From Pollenia angustigena (lineage: Eukaryota; Arthropoda; Insecta; Diptera; Polleniidae), in contig OV884058.1 in assembly GCA_930367215.1 (NCBI GenBank), positions 215,492,208 through 215,556,207 on the forward strand: a stretch of 64,000 bases of DNA, read 5' to 3'. The notes below the pieces were generated by a model. It was given only the letters and a program-made list of their open reading frames with translations. It did not search any database and was not told where the DNA came from. Shown here one piece after another: positions 1 through 11,290 of the stretch (the first letter of the stretch is position 1; each line of letters opens with the position of its first letter). The translations under genes were made by a program, and so were the position numbers.

Positions 1-2
1 TT

Positions 3-807
3 AAAAAAAACTTTTATACCTACCCACTGAAAAGCAGTAAAGGTCTACAGGTAGTGATTAAGGGTATTGACTCATGTATGGACCCAGAAGAGGTTAAAAC
101 ATTCCTAGAAGAAAAAGGCTTCAAGGTAAAACATGTAGTAAATATTAAAAATAGAGAAAAAATTCCCCAACCACTTTTTCGAGTGGAGTTTGAACCCGGC
201 GACGTAAAACGAAACACATCCTATTTACAATTTAAAATATATTCTCTACAGAAGAATAACTATAGAAGAGACGCACAAAAAAATGGACCTGTTCAGTGCT
301 TAAACTGCCAAGAATTTGGCCATACCAAGGCATACTGCTACTTACCCCCTGTCTGCGTAGTATGTGGTGAACTACACGGTACAGTTTCTTGCGATAAGTC
401 TAAAACCGACCCCAACGTAAAAAAATGTAGCAACTGTGGCGGTAATCACACTGCGAATTATAGAGGATGCCCTGTATATAATATCGTCAAGCAAACGATT
501 AGACCGAAAACAAATACCCCTCTAATGCAGGTTGCAAATCAAGTAAACACAAATGCAATTCAAGCCCCCCAGCCTAGTAATAACAGAACCTCTTACGCTA
601 ACGTCCTAAAATCAAACCATCAGCCAATGGCAAGGTGCCTCGCCAAGTAATGATGAAACTCCGGTTTCTAATTTAAGTCGTTTAGAAAAAACCATGGAAA
701 CATTAGTGCAAACAGTAAATAATTTTACGAACACAATGGGTAATATGAAGCAGGAAATGCTTAGAATGCAATCGATGTTATTGCAAGCTGTACTTAACAA
801 ACCATGA
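3..807 (+). pseudogene. Jockey ORF1 (gag-like nucleic-acid-binding protein), frameshifted, 5' partial
   Basis: Seen: one frame is open from base 3, so the start lies upstream of the window. It carries a PRE_C2HC-like region (residues VVIKGIDSCMDPEEVKTFL) and three zinc knuckles in about 295-470: CX2CX4HX4C, CX2CX3HX4C and CX2CX3HX6C. The frame stops at 648-650. The next frame (from about 610) then continues with a heptad-like tail rich in L, M and Q, ending at a TGA at 805-807. So a +1 type frameshift, somewhere in 610-648, splits one ORF1. The family role is RNA binding and RNP assembly for retrotransposition. The ORF1 stop overlaps the ORF2 start as ATGA (804-807), which suggests coupled termination-reinitiation in the active ancestor. 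Confidence 0.88.
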
Positions 808-3228
808 ACTGTTTAAAAATTTGTTTTTGGAACGCAAACGACATCCGCCAACATAAAAATGAATTAGAATACTTTCTTAAAAATAAACAAATTGATGTCA
901 TGATGATTTCTGAAACTCATTTGACCTCAAGAAATACGTTTAAAATAAATGGCTATATACTATATGATACCAAGGACCCACGAGATAGAGCTTGTGGAGG
1001 TTCTGCCATTTTAATAAAAACCCGAGTCAAACACTACCTAATGTGTGATCATCGTGAAGATTATCTCCAAGCAACGAACATTTGCGTTGAGGAATTAAAT
1101 AGAAACCTAGTAATTTCATCGTTATACTCTCGGCCTAGATTTTCAATATCGGAGGACCAATATTATAAATATTTTAAATCATTAGGACCCTGTTTCCTAG
1201 CCGCTGGCGATTATATCGCTAAACATAACTTCTGGGGGTCGCGACTTATAACGCCAAAGGGTCTTGTTTTATTTAACACAATTTCTAAAATGGATTTAAA
1301 TGTGGTAGCGAGCGGACAACTAACATATTGGCCCACTGATCATCAAAAAATACCAGATGTCATCGATTTCGGCGTGGTTAAAAACATTCCCATAGAAACG
1401 ATTCATGTTGAAGCCTCCCTAGAATTATCTTCCGACCACACACCTACAATTGTTACTATAATGAACCCCAATAGAATTGTTCCTCCGACTGGATACATAG
1501 CGACGACAGCTACGCAAATTAATTGGTTAAAATATAAAAAATATCTCAGTACCCATTGCACAGAAAATGTTCCGCTTAGTACACCGGATTATTTAGAGCC
1601 CTCTATTGACAATTTTGACAGTTTTCTGAAACTAGCTGTTCAACATTCCAGCGATACCCCCAAAAAAATTAAAAATACTAAAATATATTCTTCAGATGTC
1701 GAGCGGCTCTTAACTGAAAAAAGGAGAGTTCGTAGAGAGTGGCAACTTTACAGATCCCCGCAACTTAAGATTTTATTAAAAGAGTGCACAAAAAAGCTAA
1801 GAAAGTTACTGCAGAATCAGAAAACGTCTTCTCTAGAAAAATATCTTAAGGAACTTGATGCAACTCCTCAATCTGACTACTCATTATGGCGTGCAGCTAG
1901 AAATCTAAAAAGGCCGGTTATATCTAAGCCACCATTAAGAAACTTGAATGGTAGTTGGGCAAGAAACGATATTGAAAAAGGAAATCTGTTTGTTAGTCAC
2001 TTGAAAAACGTATTTACACCAAATATATCTCACAATAATGCGGTCGAGTTACCACCTGTTGCTGCTAGAGCAGCTATTCCCCTCAGATTTGAGTTAAGAG
2101 AAATCGAAAAGGCTATTTGTGACTTAAACACTAAGAAGGCACCTGGTATTGATAAAATCAGTAATAAAATGCTTTTGGAGCTACCTCGCATAGCAAAGAA
2201 AATTATTCTTTTTATTTTTAATGCTATTTTACGCCTTGAATACTATCCTGAAAAATGGAAGGTTTCCTTAGTTACCATGATACCAAAGCCAGGTAAAGAT
2301 CGTACAAAAGTTGAGTCTTATAAGCCTATTAGCTTATTATCAAATATGTCAAAGCTGTTTGAGAAATTATTAGTTTCAAAATTAACACCGATTTTAAGTG
2401 AAAATAGATGTATTCCAAACCATCAATTCGGATTTAGAAGAAAGCACAGCACAATTGAACAGACTCATCGAATAGTAAATGTCATTAGAAAAGCATTTGA
2501 AGAAAAAAAATATTGCTCAGCACTCTTCATCGATGTTTCGCAAGCTTTTGATAAAGTCTGGCATGAAGGCTTATTACATAAATTGAAGCAAAATTTACCA
2601 GTAAACACACACAAGCTGCTAGAAAGCTACTTAGGCGGTCGTCAATTTATTATTAAAGAAGGAAATTTCTTAAGTTCACCTCAGCCCATTGCCGCTGGAG
2701 TCCCACAAGGCAGCATCCTAGGCCCCCTATTATACTTAATTTATACTTCGGACATGCCAACAAGCAACTACACACAAACTTCAACATTTGCAGACGATAC
2801 AGCTTTTCTAAGCGTCCACGAAAATCGTTATGAAGCATCGCGTTACTTACAGCATCATATATTTCAACTAGAAATATGGTTAAGACAATGGAGGATAATG
2901 GTCAATGAGCAAAAATGCGTACATATAACATTCACTTTGCGCCGGGAATCTTGCCCCCCTATTACAATCAATAATCAAATAATTCCTCAACATTCGCATG
3001 TTAAATAGTTCGGTATACATCTGGATCGACGATTAACGTGGAAATGCCATATATAGGCAAAATTAACTCAAATGAAACTAAAAGCCATTCAAATTCATTG
3101 GCTTATTGGAAGAAATTCTGTCCTTAGTCTCGATTGCAAGCGTCTACTTTACAACTCTATCTGGTGCTACGGTATTCAACTATGGGGCACTGCCTCGGCC
3201 TCTAATGTCGACAAAATTCAAAATTTTT
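804..3228 (+). pseudogene. Jockey ORF2: endonuclease + reverse transcriptase, inactivated
   Basis: Open from the ATG at 804 to the TAG at 3006-3008 (734 codons). APE-type endonuclease: MMISETHL near residue 35, GDYIAKHNFWGS near 134, SSDHTP near 209. RT motifs: PISLLSNMSKLFEKLL near 507, FIDVSQAFDKVW near 575, GVPQGSILGPLL near 631, FADD near 661. The usual Asn of the GDxNAKH endonuclease motif is Ile here (codon ATC), so nicking activity should be lost. After the TAG the same frame continues as recognisable ORF2 (GIHLDRRLTWK) to about 3228, with a second stop, so the TAG is a disabling mutation and not the natural end. The C-terminal part is missing. Confidence 0.9.
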
Positions 3229-3431
3229 AAATTTAGTATATGAATTTCAGTAAACTTTTTGTTTGATTTAGTTAAATTATTTGTTTGAAAAAATCAGTGT
3301 TTTTTTTCAATAAACAAAATGCAAATAAATTGTTTGAATATGCGAATTTGTTTATAGGACCGATTTCAGACAAAAAATTGTTTGATTCTACAAATTTTTT
3401 GTTTGAATTGGAAAAATAATTTTTTCTGTGT
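3229..3431. mobile_element. Short ACACAG-ended repeat, private word TTGTTTGAA (copy 1)
   Basis: About 200 bp that recurs as the reverse complement at 11802-12006. One end is the ACACAGAAAAA terminus (here at the right, as ...TTTTTTCTGTGT). The inside is a run of variants of TTGTTTGAA and TTGTTTGATT. It abuts the truncated Jockey exactly, so it probably inserted into or recombined with it. Confidence 0.7.
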
Positions 3432-3489
3432 AGTTTTTGAATTGGAAAACCTTTTTATGACTTTTTGATAAATATAAGTATTTAATTTG

Positions 3490-3640
3490 TTAAAAATTGT
3501 TAATTTTGTCAGAAATTCAAGAAAAAACCCAGAAGAAGGCACACAACGGAGTGCCGAAATATTGGTTTAATAAATTTAATATTTTTTATAAAAAGAAGCT
3601 CAAGGTCGAATTAAAGTCAATTTATATAAATACTTTTTTT
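3490..3640 (+). repeat. Penelope-type terminal sequence fragment with hammerhead-like core
   Basis: At 3529-3564 the order is CAGAAGA, a stem GGCAC / GTGCC around an 8-nt loop, then GAAATATTGG, followed by TTTAATATTTTTTATAAA. The same order of parts occurs in the Penelope terminal repeat at 36316-36344 (CTGAAGA, 7-bp stem, GAAATATTG). One core base differs from CUGANGA. No coding sequence accompanies it. Inferred to be a solo end of a different Penelope-like family. Confidence 0.45.
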
Positions 3641-3738
3641 TTTTTTTAAACGTAAAAAAATCAAAGAAAACCAAAGAAAATATACTATGGACCCAATGGT
3701 CTGTTAACCTAAGATTCGCAATATTCGTAAATATGTAT

Positions 3739-3991
3739 ATATCGCTCATTTGCTGCAAGACCGGCATAACTCAAAAAATGAAATTTTGGAGTTAGAGATG
3801 CAGAATTGTTCGCTTTGTTTTTCTTTATATTGTGTATTACATTCATCTTTATATCTTTTATACTTTCCTAGTTTGAAGAGAATGTTTCTTCTGTTTTTCT
3901 AAGTAGTTAGAGCAAATCAAAAACTTTAAATGCGTTTATCTCGAAATGGATTTTTTTGAGTTATGCCGGTCTTGCAGCAAATGAGCGATAT
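3739..3991. mobile_element. MITE with 40-bp perfect terminal inverted repeats
   Basis: Left arm 3739-3778 (ATATCGCTCATTTGCTGCAA...) is the exact reverse complement of 3952-3991. The interior has no coding potential. Superfamily not assigned; no clear target duplication was found. Confidence 0.85.
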
Positions 3992-4849
3992 TTTCTTAGT
4001 CCTGTTTTAAGTCAAAACCTTACAATTTGTTTGAAATATTGTTTAATAAAAATACCACTTAAGCTAAAACCTTAATTCAGTATATATCACCATTTAAAAA
4101 TTTCAAAATAAACAATCCAAAAATTGGACCAAATGAGCTTAACGTGACCATTAACCATAACTTTTGTGGGCAACTAATTTTATTATTTTTTCTATGGTAT
4201 AGTTGGTATATGTTTAGCTAGATCAGAGTAACTTCTAAGGTGTAAAATACCATATAATATTATTATAGTGAATTAAAAAATGCTTAGGACAAAAAATTAG
4301 AACTATAACAAATTTATTATGGTAAACATATTAGTCAAATGTGAATAAAAATGGTCGTAGGGACCATTCATTAATCATGTTTTTTCTCTGCGTGATTAAT
4401 TTGACTTTACATGGGTAAATAATGACAGCTCTCCCTAATGAACCTACCTTGTACTTATTCTACCATGAATTATATAATTATACTTTTCATTACTAAGATT
4501 TTGTTTGTTGTGCTAAATTCCCAATTTTCAATCTTGATAAAAACACTTAAATTTGTTGTTGGAGGATAAGCTAGTTCCTAAGCGCTTTCCACTGGTTGCT
4601 TAGGCCAGATCATCAGGAAACCTTTTCCCGAAGACTTTAGAAAAGCTAAAAATAAAACTGCAGAGTGAATGAGAATTACAAACACTCAAGTCTTATTTGC
4701 ACCGATATCAAAAAACTTAATGATAGGTATTCCATGGATTTTTATATAAAGGCCGTAAATTTCGTTAAAAGCTCAATTTAAATCGTGTGGTAATACAACA
4801 CTAATGTTTGCTTAAGGCCAGCAACGTGGACCGGGTCAGCAAGTATATA
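3992..4849. other. AT-rich intergenic stretch, nothing recognised
   Basis: No ORF of note, no RNA-gene signature and no clear inverted repeats. Confidence 0.5.
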
Positions 4850-4984
4850 AATATAATTAAAAATTTTTAATATTTTTTAATTAGGCTTAAGTTCATGAAA
4901 TTAAATTTTTCATTAAATTATTTTTATGAAGAAAGGAATTTTACAACATGAAAATTAATTAAAATTGTTATTGATAGTCTTTCA

Positions 4985-5115
4985 TTCTTGACGTGGCTGG
5001 GGCTCGAACCCCGGCCGGCAGGTTACCATGACATGTTTCGATCGCAACCACTCGATCTCCTCAGATGGATTTGCCGTCTTACACTCGCAGCCATCGACGA
5101 CTGCTGACGTCAATA
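4985..5115 (-). repeat. tRNA-derived (Ser/Leu-like) SINE-type head, copy 1
   Basis: On the minus strand a D-arm GATC-GAGTGGTTGC-GATC precedes a B box GGTTCGAGCCC (one mismatch to GGTTCGANTCC) with GGGG/CCCC T-stem. GAGTGGTT is typical of tRNA-Ser/Leu A-box regions. No acceptor stem closes, so it is not a tRNA gene. Confidence 0.6.
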
Positions 5116-5964
5116 GTCAAACATCAATCCTTAAACCAAATTGTATTCTAACATTTGGTAGATCGAAATTTGCTTTCCTGAATGATTATCCATTTTAATT
5201 GATTTTACATGTTTTTTCCTTACTTCTGCTTTTTTGTACTTTTGTCAAGAATTTTTCTTGAAGTCCAAGTACATTTTTTGTTTTTTCATTTTGTCTTTCT
5301 CTTTTCTGTTGACCTTATTCAGCACAACTTGAAGGACAAATTTACACATAGAGCTCGTGCCTTAGCTTTAACAATAATTAGTATTGTGGTTATTTTGATG
5401 AACTATTTATGGTTTTTAATCCAAATTTTTAATATTTTTTAATTAGGCTTAAGTTCATGAAATTTAATTTTCATTAAATTATTTTTATGAAGAAAGGAAT
5501 TTTACAACATGAAAATTAATTAAAATTTATTGATAATTTTTCATTCTTGACTCAATCTTATTAATTAATTTTCATGTTGTAAAATTCCTTTCTTCATAAA
5601 AATAATTTAATGAAAATTAAATTTAATGAACTTAAGCCTAATTAAAAATATTAAAAATTTGGATTAAAAACCATAAATAGTTCAATAAAATAACCACAAT
5701 ACTAATTATTGTTAAAGCTAAGGCACGGGCTCTATGTTTGCATTTGTCCTTCAAGTTGTGCTGAAAAGGTCAACAAGAATAAGAAAGACAAAAAAATGAA
5801 AAAACAAAAAATATGTACTTTGAACTTCAAGAAGAATTCTTGACAAAAGTACGAAAAAACAGTAAAGTAAAGGAATAACATGTTAAGATGAATTAAAATA
5901 GATAATCATTCAAAGCAGATTTCGATATACCAAAGGTTGAATACAATTTGGTTTAAGGATTGAT

Positions 5965-6105
5965 GTTTGACTAATGACGTCAGCAGTCGTCGATGGCTGC
6001 GAGTGTTAAACGGCAAGCCCTCTGAGGAGATTGAGTGGTTGCAATCGAAACATGTCAGGGTAACCTGTCCGTAAACACCTGGGTTCGAGCCCAGATTGAG
6101 TCAAG
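5965..6105 (+). repeat. tRNA-derived SINE-type head, copy 2
   Basis: Plus-strand counterpart of the copy at 4985-5115: D-arm GATT-GAGTGGTTGC-AATC and B box inside CTGGGTTCGAGCCCAG. The D-stem has changed on both sides relative to copy 1 (GATC/GATC to GATT/AATC), keeping the pairing. A third, T-arm-only stub lies at 6565-6600. Confidence 0.6.
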
Positions 6106-6705
6106 AATGAAAAATTATTATTATGAAAAATTATCATCAATCCTTAAACCAAATTGTATTCTAACATTTGGTAGATCGAAATTTGCTTTCCTGAATGATT
6201 ATCCATTTTAATTGATTTTACATGTTTTTTCCTTACTTCTGCTTTTTTGTACTTTTGTCAAGAATTTTTCTTGAAGTCCAAGTACATTTTTTGTTTTTTC
6301 ATTTTGTCTTTCTCTTTTCTGTTGACCTTATTCAGCACAACTTGAAGGACAAATTTACACATAGAGCTCGTGCCTTAGCTTTAACAATAATTAGTATTGT
6401 GGTTATTTTGTTGAACTATTTATGGTTTTTAATCCAAATTTTTAATATTTTTTAATTAGGCTTAAGTTCATGAAATTTAATTTTTCATTAAATTATTTTT
6501 ATGAAGAAAGGAATTTTACAACATGAAAATTAATTAAAATTGTTATTGATAGTCCTTCATTCTTGACGTGGCTGGGGCTCGAACCCCGGCCGGCAAATTT
6601 CATGAACTTAAGCCTAATTAAAAAATATTAAAAATTTGTATTAAAAACCATAAATAGTTCAACAAAATAACCACAATACTAATTATAATTAAAAATAATA
6701 AAATT

Positions 6706-8029
6706 ATTTTCCCTTTTCCCTCTATTTTCTTTAACACACTTTTAGAAATAAATTCAATATAAGTAGTTTGCAAGTTGACCTGTAAACCGTAAGGTAGCTT
6801 TGTTTTTTCGGCCAAATTTCCGAAATGAGTGAATGGTTCTGCAAAATACTCGCTGTAAAAAAAGTATTCTCCGGACAAAAATATTGCTTGGAACCCATGG
6901 ATGAATCCACATTAAGACTTCTAGTTATTTATTTGACTACTTTATTCATAATTTTTGTTCCCCATGCATTGACCTCTGCCGTTAATAATTGTTTATTTCC
7001 TTTCACTAGTTTTTTCGCCCTCTGCGACTATTGGAAAATAAAACTGTGAGTGCCCCTCAACAGTTCAGCTCAGCGCACTAATTTATGTATGTTTCATAAG
7101 CCAGATGTTCTATCCAAATGTCCTTAATGTTTTTGTACAAAACTTTTTTCTATAGATTTGTTTCTTAATTTTTTTCGAAATCCTACACAACTTAGAACAA
7201 TAAATTTTTAATACAAACAGTTTGCTGTTATTTGTTTCTTCTTAATAATTTCGCAGCCATAAATACTTACAAGACTAATAATAAATAACGCTTACAATGT
7301 AACGAAAAATTAATAAAGCATACTTATAGGCATGCTCTTAATTGGAAAGTATGTAGGAAAGTTTAGGCTTAATATCAATATTTATTTATATACTTAAGCT
7401 TTCAGTACATAAATATAAAAGAAGATTGAGGGAAAAATGTAACAAAGAAAAGATAAAAATAGTCTGTAAATGGTATTAGATGTTTTGTTGTTTCCGGGTA
7501 AACTTTTAGCAAATATTTTAATAATGCAGACAGCCTTAAGGTTGCGCTTTTATGTTTAAAAACATTATTAAGCAGTTTGCTTTAAATGTAAATTTATTTT
7601 TATTAATTCAATATCAATTAAAATATTTGGATGTTTATTGTTCTTTTTTTATCTTTTTGTTTTATTGATTGTTTGCCATTTTTAAAATTTTGTTTGAAGT
7701 GAATTTCTTGTCTAAACTTTTTATATAAATATTATTATTCAACGTAGCTGGTATCCTCTTGGTTGTTCCCTGTATAAAGAAAATATAAAATAAAAATACA
7801 CACTTTGGAGAAGGGAATGAGAGTGCAAATTGTGTTTGCTTAAACTTTAAGTCGTTTAGTTGAAAAGTTCAAGTTAAGTTCAACACAATTTGCGATATTA
7901 TTAAATGGTAGTAAATATTGAACAAGAAAATTTCGTTTAGGGGTTTGATTAAATTAAAAATATTGTTAGTTTTCATTCTTTTTTAAAAAATTCAAAATAA
8001 TTTCTTACAATTTTCGATCTTAAATAGAA
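6706..8029. other. AT-rich stretch, nothing recognised
   Basis: A 74-codon ORF at 6825-7049 has a hydrophobic middle but no recognisable domain, no neighbours and no codon signal that sets it apart; not called as a gene. Confidence 0.4.
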
Positions 8030-8265
8030 TAAAACAAGAACTTAATTCTACTAAGCAAAAACTAAAGTAGAACTGAACTCAAACTGATCTAGAACTGAAT
8101 TAAATTAAACTAAAACTGAACGAGAATTCAACTAAAACTAAGCTAGAACTGAATTAGAACTTTACCAGAACTACACTAGAACTGAATTTGAACTACAACA
8201 AAAAAGAACTATAATTGAAATAGAATTGAACTAGAACTAAACTAGAATTGAACTAGAACTGTTAG
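8030..8265. repeat. Degenerate outlier of the 11-bp GAACTAGAACT satellite
   Basis: Imperfect repeats of the GAACTAGAACT / GAACTGAACTA type. It includes the distinctive variant run CTGAATTTGAACTACAAC... TATAATTGAAATAGAATTG, which is also found in the main array at 49175 and 49351. So this is a relocated or relict piece of the same satellite. Confidence 0.8.
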
Positions 8266-8297
8266 AAATAATATACGTATTAACATATAAATACTTA

Positions 8298-8592
8298 GAG
8301 GGAGTTTACACGGTGTCTATTCAGACATGTCTAACAAACACGTTTGTTTTGTTTGTAGGCGATCGGGGTAGAGAAGAAAGAGGGGTTGCCAAACAGACAT
8401 AAAATGAGTTTTCATGTTTCTTTTATGAATTTCCATGTTTTTAATTTGTATGTATATGTATATTAGACTATTATACATGAAAACAGACATGTTTGGAAAG
8501 ACATCGTGAAAAGACAATAGGTTTTTGGAAGCTTGTTCTAAAGAGAATGTCAAAAACAGACATGTCTGAAAAGACTCCGTGTAAACTCCCTC
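8298..8592. mobile_element. PIF/Harbinger-like MITE with TTA target duplication
   Basis: TTA at 8295-8297 and 8593-8595 flank a 295-bp element. Ends GAGGGAGTTTACACGG and the complement of ...CCGTGTAAACTCCCTC continue as inverted repeats for over 30 bp. A TWA 3-bp duplication is the PIF/Harbinger hallmark. The private word AGACATGTCT (palindrome) appears at both ends with partial copies inside. Non-coding. Confidence 0.82.
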
Positions 8593-8659
8593 TTACATCT
8601 GATTGAAATTATTATAATAATTTTTTAACCCTTAAATGCATTGTGATGTAGATCTACAT

Positions 8660-9054
8660 CATATCGATACCTTCCTGTAAGAATGTATTAAACGACATTT
8701 CTAAAATTGTGTAGGAAACGAAAAAAAACGTCTCATTTAGTTATTTATTTTTCGGATTTTATTGAAAGAAACATATTTGGAAAGCGATTTTCAGAATACA
8801 AAACATATTTAAAAATGTGGCTTAGCATAATTTCTTTGGCGGATAATACAAATTACAGGGTACAACATTATTCCAGTGAGAAAACTTGACGGTTGGTACA
8901 ATTTTATTTTCACTCTAGTTTCCTATGCAGCCATGATAGGGCAGCGAAACCCAGGCCAAAATGTGGCGCCTAACTTCTAGTATAGTTCCACATCAAAAAG
9001 TCATTTTCGAAAAAAGTGTCGCTTAATACATTCTTACGGGAAAGTATCGATATG
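8660..9054. repeat. Inverted repeat with ~37-bp arms
   Basis: 8660-8696 (CATATCGATACCTTCC...) and 9018-9054 are near-complementary with a few mismatches. A palindrome, GATGTAGATCTACATC, lies just outside the left arm and a relative occurs near 9360. Possibly the ends of an old MITE. Confidence 0.55.
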
Positions 9055-9835
9055 TTTAAACCTTCATATCTCTTGATGTGGCAACATTTGCAAAGTTTTT
9101 TTTTTACATTTTTAATTCCCGAGAACTTATTTACCGTTATCCTGTGCAACTTGAAGCTCAAAAAGTTTATTTTAATATGTGTAACGATATTAATCGGAAC
9201 AACTCATTTTGGTGTGCGTTAAAAAGTGTGATTTTTTATATAAAAATAACATAAAATAAATCAGAAAAATTATTTTTGGAAAGGAAAAGGTAGTAAAATG
9301 AATATTATTTGTATATGTTTACATTCTGATGATTTTGTGCATTAAAAACTTTGTTTTGAATGTGATGTAGAAATACATCAGCATGCAAAATCAGTATGCA
9401 AAATAACGATCGCTTACACAAGATACGACTTGTAATAGACCATCTAAATGATGCATTTTAATCTATAGCCATTGATTGACGCCTTTATATAGACTAACAG
9501 CTGTATTTCACATAAAAGAGTCAATTTTTCAACGGACATGCATACCGTTTCGAGGTATACTTCGGTCTGGCCAGAGTAAGGAGTAACGAAAAATGTCGTT
9601 TTACGGTTACTGCAAATGAAAAATAATAATTTGTGTTTCTCGATAACTTTAACAGCTCCTTGCCGCTAGCAAATTATTTCGCAAATCAAGGTTTCCGTTG
9701 CGTTGGAACCATTCAACACAACAGATTGCCCAATTGTCGGTTCAGGATAAGAGGGATGTTAGAAAACTTAAGATTTTTGGGGGAACGTTGATCTTAGAGA
9801 GGCGGTGTGAAAAGACAACAAGGTGGTAACCATCT
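9055..9835. other. AT-rich stretch, nothing recognised
   Basis: Contains TCTGGCCAGA near 9570, a word also seen in the TTAA element at 61593-61670. No gene signal. Confidence 0.4.
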
Positions 9836-9945
9836 ACATATCGTAAGCTCAATATTGGTTTGGCGCATATCATGGTAAAATTACCAACATATCATGACAA
9901 AATTATCATGATATGCGTCAAACCAATAACGAGCTGACGATATGT
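9836..9945. repeat. 110-bp hairpin-forming palindrome (small MITE)
   Basis: Arms of about 42 bp (ACATATCGTAAGCTCAATAT... against its complement ending ...GACGATATGT) surround a short centre that itself contains ATATCATGATAT-like palindromes. Confidence 0.75.
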
Positions 9946-10155
9946 ATATTGGCTCTCAACTTGTAAGCAGTAAAAGTCGGTATAATAAACGACCAAAGCA
10001 AAATATTAATATACCTAATCCAAAAGTTGTGGAAGACTATAACATGCATATGATGGATAATTAGGTCATAATTATATAAACGCCAAAAGCCGAAAATTGT
10101 ACTTTTGCTTATTTTACCACATTTTGGACCTCGCGGTAATCTTGGCTAGTTTCAT

Positions 10156-11290
10156 ACACAGAAAAAATTTAAACCAAAATTTTTTCAATTAATTCAATAA
10201 TGCTGTTTCAAACAATTTTTTTAATTGTTCCAATTAATTTCCCTTAATTGAAAACAAAAATTATAATGCTTGTGTGTATATTTGCAAATATGAAAACCTA
10301 CACACAAACTTTAAAATATTTAAAATTTTCAAACAATTTTTTAATTGTTTCAATTGACTGTGTTGATTGAAAAAAAATATTTTAACTTGTGTTTACGTTT
10401 TATTTAGCCTCTTTTGCTGGTGGTCACATTTCAATTAAACCTATTGATTGAAACTGAACAGCAAGAGAAGCTCAAAATTACCAACGTGTTAATTGCTATG
10501 ATCAATTTGTTTGCTGGCGAAAAAACAGTACAGAATCTAATTAATAGTACTGTTCAATCTATATTGAACACTTAAATGATGCTTAAAAAAAATTGAATTT
10601 GTTTATCATCATTTATATTAGATACCTAATAAATACCTACAAAAGGTAAGAAATTCGTGACAAGTCCCTAGTGAAAGAAAGTCTAACCCTATTTTTCTTT
10701 CTCAACCTCAAATTCTAATCGAAAGCGCATGGAGACGTGAGGTAAGGCTTAAATCTCATTATTCGAGTTTTAGTTGAATTCAAAACTAGTTTGTTAATTC
10801 TTGCAAATTCAGTTAGCAACGACGCATCCCGTTCCATGTAAACCTTGGCAACTGTTTCGTATTTGTAGGGGTAGAATAAGCAAATATCATCCGCATAAAT
10901 AAAGAGTTTTCCAGAAAGTTGAAGATTTCTTATATCATTAAGGTAAATGGTAAACAATAATGGACCAAGTACACTTCCCTGTGGCACACCATGTTCAACT
11001 GCACCAAGTGAACTTTTATGGCTTTTAATCTGAACAAATTGTTTGCGTTTCATTAAATAACTTCTTAAAAGAGACATTTCTCCACCACAAATACCATAAA
11101 GTTTCAACTTTTCCAACAAAATATCATACTTGTTGTGAGTAATTATAATCAATATCTTCTTATAATAGATTAGCTCAATAATTAAACTCAACCCTTGCAA
11201 TAAGTGATTGATTAATCTGCAATCAAATCATTTCAGTACAAATTTCTAACAAATACGTTAATTGAAGTTGGTTTTTCATTTTTTCTGTGT
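10156..11290. mobile_element. ACACAGAAAAAA-ended element, private word CAATTAATTG / TTCAATTGAA
   Basis: Left end ACACAGAAAAAATTTAAACC; right end is the inverted ACACAGAAAAAATG. Both terminal zones are full of AATTGAA/TTCAATT words. A non-LTR RT fragment (10715-11200) sits inside. Other members with the same terminus but different words are at 3229-3431, 11802-12006 and 40115-40929. Confidence 0.65.
10715..11200 (-). pseudogene. Non-LTR reverse transcriptase fragment
   Basis: 161 codons, minus strand. RT motifs in order: LEKLKLYGICGGEMSLLRSYL, then EHGVPQGSVLGPLLFTIYLND (RT block with PQGS), then FIYADDICLFY (catalytic YADD). Length is about a third of an RT domain; no endonuclease or ORF1 is attached. 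Most like Jockey/CR1-type enzymes, but too divergent from the copy at 804-3228 to be the same family. It lies inside the ACACAG element at 10156-11290, so it inserted there or was carried in. Confidence 0.8.

Larger units (their letters stand above)
1..3228 (+). mobile_element. Jockey-clade non-LTR retrotransposon, degenerate, cut at both ends
   Basis: A two-ORF LINE: ORF1 with three zinc knuckles, then endonuclease-reverse transcriptase. The 5' part lies outside the window. The 3' end is missing: after about 3228 the ORF2 sequence stops at the edge of an ACACAG-type MITE, with no 3' UTR or poly(A). Frameshift, stop codons and a damaged endonuclease residue show it is dead. Confidence 0.9.
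4850..6705. repeat. Composite array of one ~560-bp repeat in direct and inverted orientation
   Basis: The unit starting near 4856 restarts near 5412 (direct), is followed by a reverse-complement copy at about 5549-6107, another direct copy at about 6127-6595, and an inverted stub at 6597-6700. Each fuller unit contains a tRNA-like segment with a B box, and a segment whose translation gives the same 77-residue hydrophobic ORF at 5209-5442 and 6222-6455. That ORF is a by-product of the repeat and is not supported as a gene. Junctions fall inside units, so rearrangement or repeated insertion is likely. Confidence 0.8.

Noticed and set aside
4985..5040. TGGCTGGGGCTCGAACCCC looked like an LTR-element primer binding site
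   Set aside because: No LTRs or polypurine tract nearby; the context fits a tRNA-derived repeat.
5209..5442. 77-residue hydrophobic ORF repeated almost unchanged at 6222-6455
   Set aside because: It lies in a repeated non-coding unit whose inverted copy at 5549-6107 has lost the frame; conservation is explained by duplication.
6825..7049. 74-codon ORF with hydrophobic middle
   Set aside because: No domain, no neighbours and no composition signal; ORFs of this size are expected by chance.
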